Below are positions 1 to 11,900 of a stretch of 64,000 bases of DNA, one piece after another. The stretch is from positions 38,144,294-38,208,293 of the forward strand of contig NC_079474.1 in NCBI RefSeq assembly GCF_026230105.1, given 5' to 3'. Position 1 is the stretch's first letter. Each line of letters begins with the position of its first letter. The stretch is from Diorhabda sublineata. Lineage: Eukaryota; Arthropoda; Insecta; Coleoptera; Chrysomelidae. A program made the position numbers and the translations under genes. The notes beneath the pieces were generated by a model. That model was not told the origin of the DNA, did not search any database, and saw only the letters and a program-made list of their open reading frames with translations.

Positions 1-1490
1 ACAAAAAATATTCGGACGAGGACAGATCAGGTCTATATGGTGGGTATCAAATTTCTGTGAAACTATATCGCTGTACAGTAGCCTTGCAAAGCGAAGCAGT
101 GTGAGTTGGGGTATTATCATGAAGCAAGCTCATATCTCTCTTGTATATTGGATCATAGCAAAAAGCTATTTTGGCATATTTAAATGTTCAGGTAGAAAGA
201 ACACTTGTTTTTGAAATGTGCTGTGCTGTAATTTCTTTTGTTCTTAGGCGCTGCTCACTTCACTGATCAATTTCTTCCACTGATTTAATATTTTCTGGAG
301 TAGTCACTGTGATATGACCTCCCTCACGTGAGTCATCTTCTACTTATTCTTGTTCCAAGCAAATAACTTAACCAATTTTCAATTTTTGACAATGATGGAC
401 TCCTCTCTACTTATATTATTTTGCGAATAATTTAAATTATAATCCTTCAAAAAGTTATCTGCTAAGATAACCTAAAGAGCTTCACATACCGTTTCCACTA
501 CATGGGAAGAAATGAATATTTGACGTATTATATTTTTAACATTCATTATACTCATTCAATTTAATTATGAATTTACTTAATTAAATAACTAAAACACCCC
601 AAACCACTTTCCCTATTTAACTATATAACATCTATGCGTCTATTCATGTAAACAATGAAGGACAAATTTTATTGCTCACTCTCTCAATAACGATGACGAA
701 ATACAAGTATACTTTTTGTCACACCTATGTCAACCTTGGAATTCTATATTCTATTTAATTAATTTACAAGCAGGTATTAATTATTACTAAATATTATGTT
801 GAATATATTTACAATGAAGTAGTGGTATATACAGAAGATTACTAAATTGATATCCTTATAACAAAAATAAAAAGAAAATTTGCTTTCGAAATGTATGTAC
901 TACTGATCAACTGTTGTTTTCATACCCATGATGTAAGATTGGTTTCGGTAATATTTGTACTCGCGATTCATGGAACGATGAATTATTTTGGTAAATATAT
1001 AATTGATCTAACATACATTAAAGAAATTGGAAAACGTGGAAATTTCTCACAGATATATTTATTTTACATTAGGTTACATTGAAGTTCAGGACATTTTATA
1101 CAAATGAATTTGAAACAATCTCCTTTTTTAATCAACGTTTTTAAAAATTGCTTTAATCATTTCTAACTTATGTAGTGGTTGAAGCATGATTTTGTCTTTG
1201 CTTAATAAGTGCCACTTTACCAACTTACCGATAGTTGAGTAATTTCTTATAGGCCACAGATCTAGTTACCAATGAACAATTTTACTATCTCACCAACAAC
1301 TTTATTGCCAAATAAAAAGTTTACCATTTTGAAACCTACACAAATCACCCATTAACATCACGAGCATTTAATTTCTTACTTTCCCTTTTTATATATGCTG
1401 TAATGGTGATTCTTTGTACTAATGGATTTGATTCTTTCGTTATTGGAGGTAACAGTCCCGATCATTATTTTAATAAATTTGGAGCACGTA
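1..1490. other. Intergenic AT-rich DNA, no gene seen
   Basis: No reading frame with recognisable protein features on either strand. The 63-codon open frame at 891-1082 is isolated, has no splice context and no recognisable motif. Confidence 0.5.
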
Positions 1491-1499
1491 TAAAATATC

Positions 1500-2350
1500 A
1501 AATTTTTATTTACTTTATTCACTTCCGCTTGTAGATTTTAAAGATTCCTGTGAATTTTACAGCATCATTGCTCTAAGCATGAACGAGTTGAAATACACAT
1601 AGGCTGTGGAAGATTTCCATTGTGTGAAATAGGACATTTTAAGGGTGAAATTTCTACAATCCATTTTTTTTCAATATGTCGTTCATAGAATCATTGTGAA
1701 GTTCGTGTAAAATGGAATCTCACCATACTTACGTGGTTATGCGAAAATAAGAGAAAAACTACATAAATTAATCAGTGAAATAACGTTGAATATGTTCTTC
1801 AGCCTCTACTCGGCAGAGTCTCAGGTGATAATATATCTATGAAATAGCGTCGGCCGATATGTTATTTGATTGGGTACTTAATTGCACCACGCCGCCCAAT
1901 CTGATGTCCTGCAAATATTTTATCAAAATGCTCTCTGTTGAAACTTCTATTTCATTGAGCAACGTGACAGCTGGAGGTACTAATTCGAATATAAAAAGTT
2001 TAAACCACGTTCAATTGTAAGATTTTTTTAAAAAAGTATGGTGGTCTTAATATCCTGTTGTTTTTGGCAGTTGTCCAAATATTTATTTTTTGGGGACACT
2101 GCGTGTCAGCTTCAAATATTCACAGTAGGTTTTTCTGACACCAGAAACTACAATTATGCCTGCTAATTACCTTATTAAAATAAAACATAGTTTCGTCCAA
2201 AAAGAGTGTATGTATTTAATCTTTCGAATTTAATTTAAGATATATTCAAGCGATATTCCTTACTTACCTTTTGTATTTTTAACATGGCCACAAGAGGAGA
2301 TAAATTATTCATTAATTCATCAATATCCAAATATATTAATTTTCTATGTT
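1500..2350 (-). other. Possible unrecognised minus-strand gene: coding-like exons and poly(A) signals
   Basis: Three minus-strand signals lie in order. A splice donor (AAG then GTAAGTAAGG) at about 2264 follows an open stretch containing the phrase MNNLSPLVAMLKIQK. An open frame at about 2015-1848 includes VPPAVTLLNEIEVS and LIKYLQDIRLGG and then stops. Two AATAAA-type signals lie near 1500-1515. The composition looks protein-like, with amphipathic helix patterns. The exon phases I can derive do not join cleanly, so either an exon is missing or the pieces are unrelated. I do not recognise the product. Confidence 0.25.
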
Positions 2351-2864
2351 GGTATTATTATTTTTTTAATAATCAATAGTAAACATTTTAAATTAATTGG
2401 CTCGGTTCGGTATATTTGTAAATGATAATTATGGTAAACAGGGCGGGCTACTGTAGATATGATAAACAATTTCTTTGTTTTAAAATTTCGATAGATAAAA
2501 AACCAGTATATTCAAATGATAATGTAATATTACAGAAAACAACTAAAAACCAATGGTTACAAGGTTGCGTAGATTCGATATTTAAAAAGGTCATCCGCGT
2601 ATATGATGTCATAGCTACTAAATCTATAAGATAAAGCAGGTAACTTTAATATAATTCGAAAAAACATAGCACGGATTCTCAAAAAACTGAACTAGTTACA
2701 ATGACCTACATTTTACTTGAATGAATGAAACAAATTTTATGCCATAAATGGATTATAATAAACATCAAGTCTATAGTTTCACTATGCGCATTACCGGTTT
2801 GAAAAAAAAACTAACATCTAGACAAGGTGTCAACATTTAATAATATATTTATATGAACCAGATA

Positions 2865-3090
2865 CTTACCGTCACTGATGATATCATATTCTTTTGCGTT
2901 TGCAGATTTGAGAAAAATTCACTAAACTAACAAAAAATCGATCATACAGCGAGATTTTTCAATGTCAAAACGTTCGGACGCGCAATAATGTTGTTGTCTA
3001 CTGGATATTGAGTAACTAACTGGCGTTTAATTCTGTTGGTTAGGTTTACTTGGACCGCGTGTAATCGAACCACGTGAGTTTGTGTACAAA
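2865..3090 (-). promoter_or_regulatory. Possible first exon and donor site
   Basis: On the minus strand, ATGATATCATCAGTGACG is followed directly by GTAAGTATCT, a near-ideal splice donor, at about 2870. The upstream 200 bases are less AT-rich than their surroundings and could be a promoter or 5' untranslated exon. No downstream exon joins in frame, so this is only a candidate start for the coding-like fragments below 2.35 kb. Confidence 0.2.
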
Positions 3091-3464
3091 GTTATTATTT
3101 TTTCTTTTGCTTTCTACTTAGTACTCGCTAAAATTGTAATGTAAATGCACTTTATTCGGATAATGTTGATCACCGATATGCATTTTAATGTGAACTGAAT
3201 AACAATTGAAAAGAATATACAAATAATATGATATTATATGTATTACGAGGGTTACTGTATATGTAGTGGGAAAGAAAAGTTCAATGGCACATAAAGCACA
3301 AAATTTTAAACTTTACGTTTAAAAGTGCAAACTTTTTTGGGTAATTTTATAGTTTTGCGATCCCCCCGTTTTTTGGCCCTAGAAAATAAAAAAATTATAC
3401 GATTTCGATGAATTTTTATTAAAATCTTGATAAGATTTATTGAAAAAAAATATGGGAAATATCT

Positions 3465-3745
3465 CACCTGGAGATTTCATATAGTTTTATGACTTTAAAT
3501 GTGATCATAAACGCACTTCTTCGCATATAATCGTTCATAACTTTTTTACAAAGCATCAAAAGCAGTTCATTTATTTATTTTGTTAATCTAAACAAAAAAA
3601 CGAACATTTTGGAAAAAAATTGAAAAATGTTTGTTTTTTCATTTCTTATCTGACTTTATATGGTTTTATGACTTTAAATATGGTCATAAATACACTTCTT
3701 GAGATATAATTGTTCATAACTTTTGTGCCGAGCATAAATCAAACT
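3465..3745 (+). repeat. Diverged direct repeat pair, about 180-bp period
   Basis: Two blocks of about 80 bases are recognisably the same. Each contains ATGACTTTAAAT, then a CATAAA motif, CACTTCTT, ATAAT and GTTCATAACTTTT in the same order. They start near 3476 and 3657. The region is purine-skewed with many A runs. Probably two decayed units of a dispersed or satellite-like repeat. Confidence 0.5.
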
Positions 3746-3966
3746 CAAAAAAAGTTTATCAATTAATTCATTGCTACTCAAAATCGGTGATAAGAAATAT
3801 TATCAAAAATTACCGCTAATTATTTGACCACGTTGAGCCCGATCCAAAATTGATGAACTTTCCCCTGGGCTCAATTTTTTTTGTCTTTTTGGGTGTGTAT
3901 ACAAAGAAAAATGAAGAAAAAATTATTTGAAATAAAAAGTGCGAAAAAATAATGTTTTTTGTGTGC

Positions 3967-4047
3967 ACGTCCATAGGCCCGCTCTGGGCCCGAGGGAAAG
4001 TTTACCGTTAAAACTTTCCTCAGGGCCCAGAGCGGTCCTATGGACGT
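3967..4047. repeat. Near-perfect 37-bp inverted repeat (hairpin)
   Basis: The left arm 3967-4003 begins ACGTCCATAGG and contains CCGCTCTGGGCCC. The right arm 4011-4047 is its reverse complement with about three differences, separated by a 7-base loop. The arms are GC-rich in an otherwise AT-rich tract. The overlapping open frames on both strands (3871-4158 minus, 3939-4178 plus) are by-products of this palindrome. Confidence 0.85.
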
Positions 4048-4179
4048 ATTCAAATGAAATCTTTTCATTATATTTCTACTTGCAGTATGGAAAAACAAAA
4101 TTTTGTTTGCTTTTTTATCCTTTGAACGATGATTTATGCTTTTATGTAAAGTGTACAAAAATGTACGATGTTCTTTGAT

Positions 4180-5700
4180 AAATATTATATGAGATCAGAA
4201 ATAATGTTTTTGAGCTGCTATTTGATATTTACAGCAATGGTAAATGTCCATATTCTTTATAAAAGAATAAATCGATCACTGATTTTCAAATTAGTTTAGC
4301 AAAGGAGTTACTGAAGATAGAAACTACGGATGTTGCTAACCAAAACAAAATAAAACCCATTGTATAGTGCAGAAAGAAGGTCCAAGTCACAAGATGAGAA
4401 GAAATTGTATAGCTTGTTGCGAAAAAAAAATATTGTAAAATCTAACAACAACAATTCATTGTTATTATATTGATTTTATAATAAAAGTTCCGTTTTCTTA
4501 ATTTGTAATTTTTTTATCTCTTAAAAACAAAATATACCAAAAATAGGTACAGGTAATTTTTGATATTTCATAAGTTTCTTCGTCAAATTTTTTGAGTGGA
4601 AGGAAAACTTAATGCTTTCCTTAAGTTCCCACAAACACTAACTCATTAATGCGGCTATTGTCACTAAATGTCTCAACAGTTGAGAATAGGGGATATACTA
4701 GTTAAGATAGATGCAGTGTGAGAAATTTCTGCTATTCGCCGTATTTTTTTATCACATCTCGTAGTTGGAATAGATAGCGATTGACTTGATTAATCGATTG
4801 TATGACTACCTTACATAGATTATATGGGGTAACGACCTAAAGATAAATTGAGTCCCCCAATGAAAACAATCCAGGACCAAAGTCTTTAAAACTTTAAGGA
4901 GATTACATTCGCACTCGTCTAAAGCATTTTCTTTATTTAATTCTAATGAAAAGACATTCGACAACTTTTTTCGGTTACCCGCAGAACCTGCATATGCCAA
5001 TTTCTGCTAGATTCAGTTTAATCAGGTTCTTCCTGAGAAAACAATGTCCTGTAGGAAATAAACTGAATATATTTAGCATATTTTTATTAAGATCCAGAAA
5101 TTCCCTAGCTCCCAGCAATAAAGTTTCGAAGGGACTGTTTGGAGTGGTCTAGTCTAGGAGGTAACCAACACTTTCAGACTTTTCCATTTTCTGTTTCCAG
5201 TCCAGTAAAAGGCTTTTGTCATAAGTAAAACACAAATTTTGGAGAAGCATGTTTGTTGATAGAAATCCAAAAAGATCTTCCTGTCGATTGATTTCGTGTA
5301 ATGATGAAGAAAAACTGTTGCATCAAAACAATTTATAGCCTTGTCATAGGTAAATAGTCGTGCATGCATTTATGAGTCAAAAAGAAAATATTAGTTGGGG
5401 CTTGGAGTCTTTCAATATGAGAAAGAATCAACAAATTTTCAAACATTAAAACATTTGGCATGTTTAATCACGAAAGTCGGTCTAATATAGACTGGGCCCT
5501 TGCGAATATTGCCAATTTAAACAAGTTTGGAAACACAAAAAACGCATTGTTTGATTATCTACGTTACAGTTTTGAGACTCATTGATATCTTTTTTCACAT
5601 TAGCTGTGAGACTGCCAATTCCGAAAAAGCGGTTTATGCGTTTAAAAAGAACGTGTTCAAGCTATTTTCTGAGTGTGAACAATACATACAATAAAATGAA
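4180..5700. other. Intergenic DNA downstream of troponin I, nothing recognised
   Basis: Several 60-70-codon open frames on both strands overlap each other and carry no motif I recognise. The stretch lies beyond the troponin I poly(A) signal. Confidence 0.4.
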
Positions 5701-5725
5701 ACAAACTCAAAAGTAACTAAATTAT

Positions 5726-5731
5726 TTTATT
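5726..5731 (-). terminator. wupA: Poly(A) signal of the long troponin I transcript
   Basis: A canonical AATAAA on the minus strand lies about 225 bases after the terminal TAA, within TGACAATAAAATAATTTAG. It marks the inferred end of the extension-bearing transcript. Confidence 0.65.
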
Positions 5732-5954
5732 GTCACAATAAAATGTGTGTTATACAGGTCATTAGTTATCGGTATAATATAACCAGGACTAAATTGCTTT
5801 ATATGGAATACATCAAATAACGCTGCACAATACATAAACTTGAATTGACACAATAATAAATTACATAAATACATCCAAGAAAAATATTTTTTAACAAAAA
5901 ACTTTTTCCTAATTATTTCCTTACATCGCAGTTGTTTTCTTAGGATTCTAAAAG
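5732..5954 (-). other. wupA: 3' untranslated region of long troponin I transcript
   Basis: AT-rich sequence between the terminal TAA and the AATAAA signal, with no further frame continuing. Inferred from position; not independently proven. Confidence 0.55.
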
Positions 5955-5965
5955 TTAAGCAGCAG
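5955..5965 (-). CDS. wupA: Troponin I terminal exon of the Pro/Ala-rich isoform
   Basis: After a strong acceptor (TTTTTTTACAG) the exon reads CTGCTGCTTAA. With one base carried over from the previous exon this ends the protein in Ala-Ala-Ala-stop. It fits the phase of the 8.3-kb exon and is followed by a good AATAAA signal. Inferred; the 8.3-kb exon could instead read on to its own stop. Confidence 0.55.
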
Positions 5966-8900
5966 CTGTAAAAAAATTAATAAAGGTTAGAATAAAATTT
6001 GTTGTTGAACTTCGAATGAAGTATAGAAAACGATTACCGAATGTTATGTATGAACTTCAATGCTTGTTTTTGTTTATATCATCTAATATCAAACACACAA
6101 CACCAAATTTTATAACTTCATGTGCTTCTATAAAAATCAGTTTTTCTCAAGTTCTTCTTTATAAAGAAACAATCAGGTTGCTTTTTACAATTACAGTATG
6201 TTACGGAATAGATATAACTACAACAGAAAATGCTTGCCTAAATGAATTATAACAAATCTAGTCCTAGAGCCGTCCCTGCACTTTTATCTAGAAAAATTTC
6301 GATAAAACGACATTCACCACTTATATGAGTTAATTTCGGCAATTATCTCAAAAACCGTTAATCACTGTTTCCATTGAGCCATTGAGACATTTGAACAGTT
6401 TAAAAATCTTATTACAAAAGCTAGATCAGTACTATGAATTTTCATGAAACTAGTCACTCATTTCATCACTTGGAAAGTCAATAACGAGTAAAGAGGAGAA
6501 CGACATGTAGATGGAGCGCAGGAAGATGACTTTATTGACGCTGTTACGAACACTAGACGTAAGTCGAGAACTCTAAAGGAGGTCGAGTCTTACAAAAAAA
6601 TAATCTGTATCCATATCATATTCAAATGGTTCAGCGACTACATCCTCCAAGATTGAATCCTTATGTTGGAATTTTGTATATAAATTAACAATCATAGACC
6701 AATACTGAACAGGACAATATTTACAGATAAATCCCAATTTACGACGAGATAAATAATTCCCGTAATTCACTTGTGGACAGAAGAAAATCTCTATGCTATT
6801 CGAGAATGTCGTTCCCATTTGGGGTTTTCGGTTAACGTATGGATTGGTGTCATAAATGACCAATTAGTAGATAGACTTTCAACAAAATATTTTGCCGAAT
6901 TTGCTTGCCAACGTGAATGTTGTTATCCGAGGGATGTTCCCAAATATCCACCTTAATCATTATTCAGATGTTTGTAATACTATTAGAAACTATTACCAAA
7001 GTATACGTTTTTCAATTCGGCAACAAAAATTTCAAGAGGCTGCTGGGTTTTACTTTAGAAATCCTGTTATCTCTCAAAGTTAATTAGGTCGATATAGTAG
7101 TTGTAGCTGAGGACAAAATTTTGTAGAACATCATCAGAATGATTTCACCAAATACGTCTCTAATAGATTTCACACCATTTATATCCTCAGGAAACATTAA
7201 ACTTGAAACACAAAGAAATATTTCAGCACTTGTGTAAAAACGCGTATAAAGTGAAAAATATGAATATTTCAACGATACTGGGTGTTCATTTTGAAATAAC
7301 GTTAACAATCACCACATACAATGTGAATTTTGCATATATGCGGGGATAGTAATTTGAATAAGAAAAATATCAATAAGAATTAGTGCAATTCGTCAGTAAC
7401 CGTAGGAAAATAGAGTACGCAACTCGTGGAAAAGTGAATTTCCTACAAGCATGTAATTTCAGGCAGATGGATCTTCACTACATTCACACTTATGTATTTT
7501 TTCTTTTCTTATATAATAAATTATTGTTTATAGTTGAGAGTTATTAATTTATAATAAATAAACATTAAATATCAGAATATCGGCCTTATTTTCTATTTTT
7601 ATTATATTTTGATTGAATAAAGATTAAAGTTAAAAAGCAGTACCATTTCATTTCATTTACAATTCAAATTTTATATTCAGGATCTTATTGAGCTAATTTA
7701 TTGAACAGATTTTTTGGGATGTGAATCACTTCTAACGCTTAAATTTAATACGTTGGCGGTCTTAAACAAATTAATTTTTATGCCATTACCCATATATTAA
7801 CTTAAAGAGATTCTTCCTACCCACCTCGTAATATTTTAATCAAAATGTATGGTATATTAGGATAGTGGGCGTTGCTAATTACTTTTCACGGTTTCTTTGA
7901 TACATTATGAATTTCAATTAAAAGAATATTGAAATATATTACCTTATACCATATTAGTCAAAATGAGAAAGTATACTTACCAAAAAAAATGATGATTGAA
8001 ATGATGGCATGAAAACAGAAGTATCAACTTATATTAGAAATAAAAGATGAATAATGAGATGATTGGTACACAGAACGATGATATGAAGAAATATAACAAA
8101 CATCTTCATTTAAATCATCACCTTCTATAATGGGAGGCGATGAAATAGCCGGTTCAGGCTCTGTGGGGGCAGCTTCAGCGTCTATAGGGGCTTCCGCAGT
8201 AGCTTCTGCTGGCGCTGCATCAGGAACAGGTTCGGATTCAGCAGGCGCCTCTACAGCTGGTGTAGCTTCTGTCGGTGGCTCTGGTGTACCGTCGGCTGGT
8301 GAAACTGTAAATAAACGAGGAATATTAAACAGAAAATAAATAAAAATTGTTTATTTTCCGACAAATGTTTAACACAGCTAAATATATTTCTGTTTAAACA
8401 CAAAATATAACATTTATTTGTCTATCACAACAATGTAGAGACGTAACCGTTAGGAAGCACTACAATATTTTAACGTCGTATGAAATAATACCTTCTGCTG
8501 GAGGAGCTACTTCTGCTTGGGGTGCACCTTCTGCCGGGGGTGCACTTTCAGATGCTGGTGCACCTTCTGCTGCTGGTGCTCCTTCTGCTGCTGGTCCAGT
8601 TTCTGTAGTTGAAGCACCTTCTGCAGTCGGAGCATTTTCTCTAGGAGGTGAAGCTGCAGCAGCTAATGCTTCAGCTGCGGCTGTTTGTCCTTTTTATCAC
8701 AATAATGAAATATCAATATCTTTGTTTTAAAGTATTTGCATCACAACATGTTGGAATGGAATGAGACGCTGAATGAATATTGATCAAATTTAATGAAGTG
8801 GAATTAAATTGATATTACCAGGAATAGAGGAATGTATTACTTAAAAATTAGTATAGATAAAATGGTTGTGAACAATAGTGAAAACACATCCTTAGTGGTT

Positions 8901-11900
8901 ATACCAGGCTATCATCAAGAGTTGTCTCTATGTTTAGTTTTGTTTATTGTGTAATGATTAATGGTTGACGAATGATGCACAATAAAATATGATGATGAAA
9001 CAATTCACTTCCAACATCTTACCATTCCTCTTCAATTTTTCTAATAAATCTTCGAAACTTAGAGTGGCATGTTCAGTATCCGTAGCTGCAGTTGCCAAAT
9101 CTACAACTTTATATTTTAGAGAATCTTTGACGTACATAATGACACCATCTCCACTGCCTCTACGGTTTTCTACCAAGGAATAATTAGGTATAGATATTGC
9201 TTCTTTATCTTCCGTCGGTGCTAATATTGTTTCTGGTAATGTGATTATGTCGTAGCCTTCGTTTATGACTAATTTCTTGAACGTTTCAAATCCTATGGGA
9301 TCAATTTTTTTATTTATAAACATGGTTTTGAAATTTTTTGCTGCTATAATTTGGAAAGGAAAATAATATGAGACTTTTTACACTTATTAAATCTTGAACG
9401 AAAATTTTACAGACAAATTTATAGTTATGTCATGGCAATTGCAAGAAAGTAAGGAAATGAAATCAACTTTTTTTTATTCGGAATATTATGTCCCTAATTA
9501 CAATTACACTCGAGATTTGTGTCTTTTATGCTGATATCTCTTTCATTTTTGCTCGTACAAACAAATTGTGAACATAGAAATTGTAGGTGATTTTATGCTC
9601 TATAATAGAATTGAACTAGATTTCGATAATTTTCTTTTCAACCTTTGATTTCACGAAAATTGATTGAAAATGGAAAATTTGTTTATCTATGCGGAAGGTA
9701 TAATAAAAATATCAAAATCCAATTGATATTATATAGATATATAGAGGAAAGGTTTCTAAACGAGTTTTAGTTTTTAAATTTTGAGAAGTTCAAAATGGCG
9801 TCTGATAAAATGAATTTATATACCTTTTCAATCGTTGTTTATTTCATAAATATTAACAATTTTGATAGAGGTATGTTGATAAATAACACCGATGAAATAT
9901 CAGAATTTCATTACATTTTTTTATGTTACGAACAAGATCGCGAAATGGGTCCTTAGGCCGGCCCTATCTAGCTACAATAGAATTTTGAAAATCGGCGAAT
10001 TCCCGCGGTGCCTTTGAATTGTTTTTTATGAATGGCGGATGCGCCTTTGAAGAACTTTTTATTATAGTAGGCGGTTTATTACAGTATTTCTTTTGATTGA
10101 TTTCTAAGAAAGTCTATTTATTTATTTCTTGTGTTCCTTTTTGTTCTGCATCTTGTATAAATCAATTTGTGGTATATAAATAAGTTTAAGTAACGTAGTT
10201 AGTTTTAAATAAATATGCGTAGTGGAAAAACTAATTAGTGAAAGTAATCGCAGGAATTATCTAAGTGATATTTATAAGTAAATTATTACAAGTTAAGGGA
10301 ATAGTGTAGAGTGTAAATGAATTAAGAACGTAAGAGACAGTGTTTATTAATCTGCACTGCACGAATAGAAAGAGTGTATATAAATACGAAGACGTTAAAT
10401 TATGCTTGAACTAAAATTAGTTTTGCTAGCAATTTGTGTGTGATTATTAAGATTTAATACGTATCTCAAGCATTCACAATTTTTTTTCTAAGAACAATAG
10501 GATGAACTACAAATGATAATTCAACTGACCTGATTCTGGTGGCGGTTCTGGTGTTTTCTCTTTCTCAGGTTCAGGTGGTGGACCTGTTTCACCTTCAGTC
10601 GGTTGATCTTGTGCTGGAGGTGCTCCTTCCGGAGATGGTGCTCCTTCTGCAGGCTGTCCTTCAGCAGGCTGTCCTTCTGCTGGTATTTGTGCTCCATCTG
10701 CTGCAGGTTCACCTTCAGCACTAGGAGCACCTTCTGCCGATGTTACTTCTGTAGCGGGCTGAGCTTCTGCTGGTGGAACTATATTTTTGTGTTCAAATAT
10801 GTTCTTTATTGTGATTAAACATGCATCAAACACATTTCAAAAGCTTTAAAAAACGTAATTTATTATTACAACGTATTAGTGACTGTTACTATACTCCTTT
10901 ATATTTGTCATGAGTAACCAACAAGATATCTTGATGCGTTGCAAGGTAATAACTGGTTAACAAAATGGGAAAAATAGGATACAAGTTAATGTATGACACA
11001 TATTTAGTGTATAGTATGTTTATTATTGAAAAATGGTTAATGACCCTTTATTTATTACTTTTTAATAGCTTGCATAGTGTCTTAGTTTCAGCAATTACAT
11101 TTTGTTCGGCCAATTTGACTTGAAAATGGTATAAGATTGAAATTTTGTATGAATTGGTTGGATTTTCTTTAGCATTATCAGTTTTCTAAGAAATTAATAG
11201 ATATCCCATTATTTAGTTTCTCTGAAAACTAAGAAAAACACAAGAGAGATACAACAACTTCTAATAAGTAATTGATGACTTTGTTTAAACTGAGCTTTTA
11301 GTTTGAAAGATACTTGTAAATATAAATGAAGAACTACTACGAGAGTTGATCAATTGGACCAATAGACCATTCACTTACCGCTAGAACAAATCTGAGAGCT
11401 ACAACAATCTAAACTTCTTCATAGAAATTGCCTTATTTCATCTGTAGCATATTTAACTACTATCTACTTACTACGAGGGTTATTACTTATGTTTTGAGAT
11501 AGACAAATGAAGACAAATATTTATAATGGGATCAATCGCTTTTTCAGGTGTGCAAAAACGTTCATATCGCAAATTATTTTTAGTCGACGGGAATAGCAAG
11601 GAATCATTGGGTGCCAAACAAGGTTTGTACGGCAGATGACTCATTAACTCGATGCTTTGACTGTTAAAAACGTTTTTGTTTGAAATGATGTCTGAGAGCT
11701 CGTATAGTTGTGATGGAGTGTTGGAGAATGATTGGTTTCCCTGATTTTTTCGAAAAATTATGGTAAACAAATGCTGGTGTACCATTTAGAATTGACCGTT
11801 ATACATTGCTCTAATAGAACGGTGCTGACATGTCCAGTTATTCTGAAAAAAAGGCGTCCATTTACTTCAAAGTATTTCGTGCACGAAAAATTTTTGTTTG

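Noticed and set aside
2422..2634. 70-codon plus frame and an overlapping 54-codon minus frame
   Set aside because: Both strands open, neither recognisable, no clear splice or start evidence.
3871..4178. Overlapping frames on both strands
   Set aside because: Explained by the 37-bp inverted repeat, which is open on both strands.
8130..8339. Gly/Ala/Ser-rich plus frame resembling silk or cuticle protein
   Set aside because: Antisense of the third troponin I extension exon, which has correct splice phases.
10521..10818. Leu/Val/Cys-rich frames on both strands at 10.5-10.8 kb
   Set aside because: Off-frame readings of the Pro/Ala/Glu repeat exon of troponin I.
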